Part shown: piece after piece, positions 59,700 through 64,000 of the stretch
How positions within the stretch are numbered: position 1 is the stretch's first letter
Layout: every line of letters starts with the position of its first letter
Source of the DNA: Runella sp. MFBS21
Lineage (GTDB): Bacteria; Bacteroidota; Bacteroidia; Cytophagales; Spirosomataceae
Assembly: GCF_029433105.1 (NCBI RefSeq)
Contig: NZ_JARNTW010000001.1
Span: 558,001-622,000 of the forward strand
Length of the DNA stretch: 64,000 nucleotides
Reading direction: 5' to 3'
The notes under the pieces: model-generated
The model's input: the letters and a program-made list of their open reading frames with translations, nothing else
Told to the model about the DNA's origin: nothing
The model's database searches: none
Program-made: the position numbers and the translations under genes

Positions 59700-60398
59700 T
59701 TACTGCTCTTTACTCCAGACTTCGTAGATTTTAGCCCCTACGCTGCTGAGTCCGCTGTGATGCCAGTCTTTGTTGTTTTTGAGTTCATAATCAAAAGACA
59801 GTGAAGCCCCTACGCGACTATTGTCTTTGCTAAAAAAATCAATGGTTTCGGTATATTTTCCGTCTTTGATCGTATAGCTGCCACCGCCCGTTCCCGAAAA
59901 TTGTTTGGTTTCGGGATTAATAGCTGCCCACTGAAAACGTGTACCTGTCAATAATTTAAGGGTTTTGCGGGCACCGCGTTGCATAGGTGAAATGTTGCCG
60001 TCGTTGCCCATGCGCCCCGTAATCCGATAAAGCGCAGCTGCGGGGGTGTTTGCATTGTCTACTTGTTCCCAATCTCCTAAATTTTCAACAGATAGCTTGT
60101 TGCCTGAAAGATTAATTTTAAAACTCAACGTTTTACCTACTCTAGAAGTATCCATCGAGTTGAACTCACTCTTGTAGGTAAGGGTACCATTGGCAATACT
60201 ATAAGTGCCTCCTTCGGTGTACAAAAACTCTTTTTCGGTATATCTGGTAGCCATCAGATAATCATCCGAGCAAATCAACATCGTTGTTTTGCCGTCGGTG
60301 CTAGTTTGCTTCCATGCTCCTTTGACTTGACTCCATGCTTGAGAGACACTTATGAAGCTAAACAGAGTGATGAGTGAAAAACATAATGTCTTTTTCAT
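59700..60398 (-). CDS. Secreted protein with two lipocalin-like repeats
   Basis: 232 residues, signal peptide ending VSQAWSQ. Two copies of one beta unit: KGAWKQTSTDGKTTML with GGTYSIANGTLTYKSEFNSM and SRVGKTLSFKI in the first half, RFQWAAINPETKQFSG with GGSYTIKDGKYTETIDFFSK and SRVGASLSFDY in the second. An internal duplication of a lipocalin-like (DUF4488-type) domain is likely. Function unknown. 29 bases upstream of murF, so possibly co-transcribed with it. Confidence 0.75.
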   Translation of the reverse strand: MKKTLCFSLITLFSFISVSQAWSQVKGAWKQTSTDGKTTMLICSDDYLMATRYTEKEFLYTEGGTYSIANGTLTYKSEFNSMDTSRVGKTLSFKINLSGNKLSVENLGDWEQVDNANTPAAALYRITGRMGNDGNISPMQRGARKTLKLLTGTRFQWAAINPETKQFSGTGGGSYTIKDGKYTETIDFFSKDNSRVGASLSFDYELKNNKDWHHSGLSSVGAKIYEVWSKEQ

Positions 60399-60426
60399 GT
60401 TTGTGAAAGATTGGTGGTTGTGAAAG

Positions 60427-60455
60427 CAAATTTAAACCAAAACCCCGACAAACAA
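60427..60455 (-). promoter_or_regulatory. Promoter of the duplicated lipocalin-like gene and murF
   Basis: TAAATTTG (minus strand, 60427-60434) with TTG 18 bases upstream (60453-60455). It lies about 30 bases before the start at 60398. Confidence 0.45.
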
Positions 60456-60486
60456 TAAAGCAGCCCACTTAGTAGGCTGCTTTATT
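60454..60486 (-). terminator. Hairpin terminator after the AraC-family gene
   Basis: AATAAAGCAGCC (60454-60465) pairs perfectly with GGCTGCTTTATT (60475-60486), 32 bases after the AraC stop. Its T-run is weak; it also overlaps the next promoter by a few bases. Confidence 0.75.
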
Positions 60487-60517
60487 ATATCAATTAACCA
60501 ATTTTTATTAAAGAAAA

Positions 60518-61444
60518 CTAGACATTCATGAGTGATTCACGACGGCGCATTTTGCCTGCGGGGATACCAAACATCATCTTGAAACGGCGACAAAAATAGG
60601 CAGTGTCTTTATAGCCTACTTCAGAGCCGATAGCTCGAATGCTTTTCTTAGAGGTACGGAGAAGTGTTACGGCTTCTTCCATACGTTGATATTCGATATA
60701 GTCTTGTGGATTGATACCGGTCAGCATTTTGAAATACTGACCTACATAATCCTCCGATACATTGGCTACGTTGGCCAATACCTTATTGGAAAGGTCTCCA
60801 CCTAAGTTGTCTTTGATATAAGCAAAAATATCAATCAAACGAGGATCTTTGAAATAAGTACTGTTGGTAACAAGCTGCTCTACAAAGAGCTTGTTTTTCA
60901 AAATATATCGAATGACTTCAATCGCCAATTCTTCAGTTTTGATTTTGATAATACGCCCACGGCCAGGGGTATCGTTGAAATCTTCTTGGAGAATTTCACC
61001 AATAAGCCGACCCATGTAACTGTGCTGCTTGATAATAAAAGGAGGAATGTCCAAAGAAGTAAAGAAATTGACCGAATCAAAAACTTTGGCATCAAATGCT
61101 ACAAGCCCAAAAGAATGGGGGATTTTGCCCACTTGGCTAGCATCGCGCAATGTTTCAAAATATAGTTCACGACGGGTCAGAAACTCCTCATTGCTTACTA
61201 CTTTCGGTTGTACATTGTCTCCACTACTATAGGTGATTGTCGCATGCTTACCACCAGGAATGAATAGCATATCACCAACTTCGATTTTTTCGTTTGCAAA
61301 CATCACTTCCCCATCATACAAAATCATGAGTGAGTTTTCGACGTCATAAAAATTCTTAATGGTAATAGTTTGCAGCATTCGGATATGACGAGCTTTGATA
61401 AACTTCACTCCGAGTGATTCGATGATTTTATTATAATCTTCCAT
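60518..61444 (-). CDS. AraC-family transcriptional regulator
   Basis: 308 residues from the ATG at 61444; a longer form from 61483 (13 more residues) is possible but less typical. A cupin-like N-terminal part (YDGEVMFANEKIEVGDMLFIPGGKHATITYSSG) is followed by the double HTH at about 210-300: LANVANVSEDYVGQYFKMLTGINPQDYIEYQRMEEAVTLL and SIRAIGSEVGYKDTAYFCRRFKMMFG. The effector is unknown. The promoter carries a tandem repeat. It is not next to the genes of a metabolic pathway. Confidence 0.92.
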   Translation of the reverse strand: MEDYNKIIESLGVKFIKARHIRMLQTITIKNFYDVENSLMILYDGEVMFANEKIEVGDMLFIPGGKHATITYSSGDNVQPKVVSNEEFLTRRELYFETLRDASQVGKIPHSFGLVAFDAKVFDSVNFFTSLDIPPFIIKQHSYMGRLIGEILQEDFNDTPGRGRIIKIKTEELAIEVIRYILKNKLFVEQLVTNSTYFKDPRLIDIFAYIKDNLGGDLSNKVLANVANVSEDYVGQYFKMLTGINPQDYIEYQRMEEAVTLLRTSKKSIRAIGSEVGYKDTAYFCRRFKMMFGIPAGKMRRRESLMNV

Positions 61445-61502
61445 TGGACAATGGGTTAAGTGCTTCAGTGTTTGAAATTGCAAATTTACTAAATTTCAAA
61501 AT

Positions 61503-61538
61503 TTGTACAAAACTAATAATTGTACAAAACTAATACAA
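61503..61538 (-). promoter_or_regulatory. AraC-family gene promoter with two 15-bp direct repeats
   Basis: TTGTACAAAACTAAT occurs twice (61503-61517, 61520-61534), 17 bases apart. On the minus strand each copy contains TAGTTTTG, a -7 match; the one at 61508-61515 has TTG (61536-61538) exactly 20 bases upstream. Direct repeats are how AraC proteins often bind, so autoregulation is plausible. Confidence 0.6.
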
Positions 61539-61559
61539 GTGTGTAATTTTTTTCAATAT

Positions 61560-61602
61560 AAAAAAAAGTGCGCGAATCCTGCAAGAAAACACACACTTTT
61601 TT
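61560..61602 (-). terminator. Hairpin terminator of the acyl-CoA dehydrogenase gene
   Basis: AAAAAAAGTG (61560-61569) pairs with CACTTTTTTT (61593-61602); on the minus strand the T-rich arm comes last. It lies nearly 190 bases after the stop at 61791. Confidence 0.6.
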
Positions 61603-61790
61603 TTGAGAAAAATAGTAAAATTGGACTTTTTGGACTTTTATATTAGTCTGTAATATTGCCTTTTTTTGTATTTCTGAGGTACTTTTGGAGAAAATAAGCC
61701 TTTACCCTTAGAAATACATCTCTATCAAAACAGCCTATTTGTGGTCTTTTGGGGTGTTAGAAAAATCCAAAAATATTTTATTTGAAACCC

Positions 61791-62945
61791 TTAATTTTTG
61801 AGTTCTCGTGCAATTACCAACTTCTGAATCTCAGAAGTACCCTCATAAATTTGGGTGATTTTTGCATCACGCATCAGACGCTCTACATGAAACTCTTTTA
61901 CATACCCATATCCCCCGTGTATCTGAACAGCCTCGGTAGTAGCCCACATTGCTACATCAGAAGCAAACAATTTGGCCATTGCTGCTGCCTGTACATAATC
62001 TTTGTGTTCGTCCTTGAGACGGGCGGCTTTATATACCAATAAGCGAGCGGCTTCTATTTTGGTAGCCATTTCGGCCAACTTAAACTGTATCGCTTGATGT
62101 TCGAAGATGGGTTTCCCAAATGCTTTGCGTTCGTGGGCGTATTTGAGTGATAATTCCAAGGCACCTGTGGCAATGCCCAAAGCTTGGGCAGCAATACCTA
62201 TGCGGCCGCCGTTGAGGGTACTCATCGCAAACTTAAACCCAAAGCCATCGGCACCAATGCGGTTTTCTTTAGGGACTTTTACATCCGAAAACATCAAAGA
62301 GTGAGTATCAGACGCACGAATACCCATTTTGTCTTCTTTTTTTCCTACCACAAATCCGTCCCACCCTTTTTCTACAATAAGGCAGTTGATGCCTCGATGT
62401 TTGAGTTCGGGGTGAGTCTGAGCAATCACCAAGCATACTGACGAAATCCCACCGTTGGTAATCCAGTTTTTGGTTCCATTGAGAAGATAGTAGTCTTCCT
62501 TATCTTCGGCAGTGGTATGTTGAGAGGTTGCATCCGACCCTGCTTCGGGTTCGGAAAGGCAAAATGCCCCGACGATTTCGCCTGAAGCTAATCGAGTAAG
62601 GTATTTTTGTTTTTGCTCTTCAGTGCCATATGCTTCTAATCCATAGCATACAAGAGAGTTGTTCACAGAAATTATCACAGAGGCTGAAGCGTCTATCTTT
62701 GAAATTTCTTCCATCGCCAATACATAAGAAACTGTATCCATGCCGCCTCCACCGTATTCGGGAGATACCATCATTCCCAAAAAACCTAATTCCCCCATGC
62801 GTTTCACTAGCTTAGGGTCGAATTTTTGTTCGTTATCACGTTCGATAATGCCCGGTAAAAGTTCGTTTTGGGCAAAATCACGTGCTGCTTCTTTGACCGC
62901 AAGATGCTCTTCTGTCAAATTGAAGTTTAGACCTTCCAATACCAT
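61791..62945 (-). CDS. Short-chain acyl-CoA dehydrogenase
   Basis: 384 residues. FAD enzyme that makes the first double bond in fatty acid or branched acyl-CoA breakdown, passing electrons to ETF. Motifs: LGMMVSPEYGGGGMDTVSYVLAMEEISKIDAS, GAFCLSEPEAGSDATSQ, WITNGG, AAQALGIATGALELSLKYAHERKAFGKPI, IHGGYGYVKEFHVERLMRDAKITQIYEGTSEIQ with the catalytic Glu in YEGTSE. Nearest to butyryl-CoA type. It has its own promoter. Confidence 0.95.
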   Translation of the reverse strand: MVLEGLNFNLTEEHLAVKEAARDFAQNELLPGIIERDNEQKFDPKLVKRMGELGFLGMMVSPEYGGGGMDTVSYVLAMEEISKIDASASVIISVNNSLVCYGLEAYGTEEQKQKYLTRLASGEIVGAFCLSEPEAGSDATSQHTTAEDKEDYYLLNGTKNWITNGGISSVCLVIAQTHPELKHRGINCLIVEKGWDGFVVGKKEDKMGIRASDTHSLMFSDVKVPKENRIGADGFGFKFAMSTLNGGRIGIAAQALGIATGALELSLKYAHERKAFGKPIFEHQAIQFKLAEMATKIEAARLLVYKAARLKDEHKDYVQAAAMAKLFASDVAMWATTEAVQIHGGYGYVKEFHVERLMRDAKITQIYEGTSEIQKLVIARELKN

Positions 62946-62994
62946 GGTGTTTAGTTAATCTATGAAGTGAAATGTTTTACTTGGCTTGATGTCT

Positions 62995-63025
62995 CAAATG
63001 TACAGTTTATCCAAAAGGTATGCAA
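62995..63025 (-). promoter_or_regulatory. Promoter of the acyl-CoA dehydrogenase gene
   Basis: On the minus strand TTG (63023-63025), 20 bases, TACATTTG (62995-63002): both elements and spacing fit. The leader is about 45 bases. Confidence 0.65.
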
Positions 63026-63051
63026 GCATACTAAAAACATCTTATTAAAGA

Positions 63052-63786
63052 TTAAGCGACTCCTCCATTGACGCTCAATGTATGACCGTTGACATAACTC
63101 GCCTCGTCCGATGCAAGATATAGGTAGGCATTGGCAATATCTTCGGGCAGTCCCATTCGTTTGACAGGAATGCCAGCAACAGTCTGATTTTTTATTTCTT
63201 CCGGAATAAGATCTGTCATGTCGGTCTTGATAAAACCCGGTGCCACGGCATTGGCAGTAATATTGTATTTGCCAAGTTCTTTGGCCCACGTTTTGACCAT
63301 CCCAATGATAGCAGCTTTGGTAGCAACGTAATTGGTTTGCCCGAAATTGCCCGTTTGCCCCACCACCGAAGAAGTACAAATGATACGGCCGTATTTTTTT
63401 TCTACCATGTAAGGAACAATGGTTTTGGTACAATTAAAAACGCCATTGAGGTTGATGTCAATTACTTGTGACCACTCCTGATACGACATTTTGAGCAGGG
63501 ATTTGTCGCGAGTAATACCCGCATTGTTGACTAGAATATCGATTTGGCCATATTGCTCAAATATATCACGCGCTGCTGCTTCAATGGCAGGTACATCAGT
63601 GACACTAATCTTAACAAATTCGGCCTGAAATCCTTTGTCACGAAGTTCCTGAGCGGTTTGTTCGCCCGCATCCAGCATATCCCAAATGATGACTTTGGCT
63701 CCTTCTCTTGTAAAAATTTCGGCGGTGGCTTTCCCGATACCTCGGGCTCCGCCTGTGATGATAGCAACTTTATTTTCTAAACGCAT
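63052..63786 (-). CDS. fabG: 3-oxoacyl-ACP/acetoacetyl-CoA reductase (SDR, FabG/PhaB type)
   Basis: 244 residues from the ATG at 63786, which gives the standard start MRLENKVAIITGGARGIGKA; the ATG at 63810 adds eight unlikely residues. SDR residues: TGGARGIG, NNAG (87-90), Asn 114, Ser 140, Tyr 153 and Lys 157 (NYVATKAA), then APGFIKTDMT and a C-terminal YVNGHTLSVNGGV. It reduces a 3-ketoacyl thioester with NADPH. The MaoC-like gene ends 16 bases upstream, so ACP- or CoA-linked (R)-3-hydroxyacyl metabolism is the likely task. Confidence 0.9.
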   Translation of the reverse strand: MRLENKVAIITGGARGIGKATAEIFTREGAKVIIWDMLDAGEQTAQELRDKGFQAEFVKISVTDVPAIEAAARDIFEQYGQIDILVNNAGITRDKSLLKMSYQEWSQVIDINLNGVFNCTKTIVPYMVEKKYGRIICTSSVVGQTGNFGQTNYVATKAAIIGMVKTWAKELGKYNITANAVAPGFIKTDMTDLIPEEIKNQTVAGIPVKRMGLPEDIANAYLYLASDEASYVNGHTLSVNGGVA

Positions 63787-63802
63787 GATAAAAAAGAGAT
63801 AA

Positions 63803-64000
63803 TTATTCAAACATCAAAGTAATCAATTCGGCTACACAAGCAGGCTTAGAACTGCCTTCAAGCTCAAAATACGCGTCTATTACGGTCTTGATACCATTGG
63901 GCTGTTGGTCTTCGATTTCTTTAAGGATAGCTCTCATTCGGATACGGCTACCCGTGGGCACAGGCGCGGTAAACCGAACTTTATTAGTCCCGTAGTTTAG
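63803..64000 (-). CDS. MaoC-like (R)-enoyl-CoA hydratase, 3' part only
   Basis: The gene runs off the right edge; its last 65 codons are visible. The frame reads LNYGTNKVRFTAPVPTGSRI near its start and ends SSKPACVAELITLMFE before TAA (63803-63805). The LNYG-x-x-KVRF-x-APVP-x-GSR pattern is the C-terminal signature of MaoC hot-dog hydratases. The enzyme hydrates a trans-2-enoyl-CoA to the (R)-3-hydroxyacyl form, which suits the FabG-type reductase encoded next. Confidence 0.85.
   Translation of the reverse strand, partial: LNYGTNKVRFTAPVPTGSRIRMRAILKEIEDQQPNGIKTVIDAYFELEGSSKPACVAELITLMFE

Larger units (their letters stand above)
61445..61790. other. 346-base gene-free region between the AraC and acyl-CoA dehydrogenase genes
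   Basis: It contains the AraC promoter (61503-61538), the dehydrogenase terminator (61560-61602) and about 190 bases of AT-rich sequence (61603-61790) in which I see nothing further. Confidence 0.5.

Noticed and set aside
62960-63433. 157-codon frame overlapping fabG on the same strand
   Set aside because: It is an out-of-frame shadow with many Cys, Arg and Gln and no recognisable domain; fabG has full SDR motifs.
1-64000. CRISPR array, tRNA, rRNA or prophage
   Set aside because: No regularly spaced repeats, no cloverleaf-like sequences and no phage genes were noticed on either strand; a tRNA scan would be needed for certainty.

Overview
The window looks like chromosomal DNA of a member of the Bacteroidota, most likely Cytophagales (a Runella, Dyadobacter or Spirosoma type genome; genus not provable here). 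Reasons: a SusC/SusD pair, a type IX secretion C-terminal sorting domain, lineage-typical families (DUF3078, DUF3826, DUF5690, DUF6298), few Shine-Dalgarno sites, and several promoters that fit the Bacteroidota pattern (TTG, about 20 bases, TAnnTTTG). I see no tRNA, rRNA, CRISPR array, insertion sequence or phage gene. Family names come from recognition of sequence motifs, not from a search.

Layout. 0-4.3 kb: end of an outer-membrane barrel gene, a stand-alone LytTR regulator with two matching inverted repeats in its promoter, then a same-strand run of mscL, DUF3078, an MscS-like channel, a small acidic protein and an ECF sigma factor that carries a C-terminal hydrophobic helix. 4.5-7.5 kb: rplM-rpsI-rpsB-tsf behind a good promoter. 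7.6-10.5 kb: nadB and a DUF5690 membrane protein. 10.6-13.2 kb: an exported RraA-like protein divergent from a Tat-signal enolase-superfamily enzyme. 13.3-17 kb: three small lipoproteins (two are paralogs), a possible glycosyltransferase and a quinone oxidoreductase. 17.3-22.2 kb: L-rhamnose catabolism (bifunctional aldolase/dehydrogenase, isomerase, kinase), with two strong hairpin terminators after the first gene. 22.4-26.6 kb: a lipoprotein and a large secreted metalloprotease. 27-30 kb: HPt protein, hybrid histidine kinase and FIST sensor.

30.2-55.6 kb is one large minus-strand pectin utilisation locus: kduI, PL10 pectate lyase, a BNR propeller protein, an exported TIM-barrel isomerase, GH95, DUF3826, SusC, SusD, PL1 pectate lyase, a beta-helix/DUF6298 fusion, GH43, a propeller glycosidase candidate, a GH67/GH20-like protein and an (alpha/alpha)6 glycosidase. 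A LacI regulator is divergent from kduI. Lyases outside the cell would cut homogalacturonan, SusCD would import oligomers, exo-enzymes would trim side chains, and KduI would take the unsaturated uronates onward; the rhamnose genes 8 kb away could take rhamnose released from rhamnogalacturonan. 57-61.5 kb: amidase, murF, a duplicated lipocalin-like protein and an AraC regulator. 61.8-64 kb: acyl-CoA dehydrogenase, FabG-type reductase and the end of a MaoC-type hydratase that runs off the window.

The best candidates for something not yet described are the membrane-tethered sigma factor/small protein/mechanosensitive channel operon, the LytTR twin operators, the exported RraA-enolase pair, and the uncharacterised enzymes of the pectin locus.
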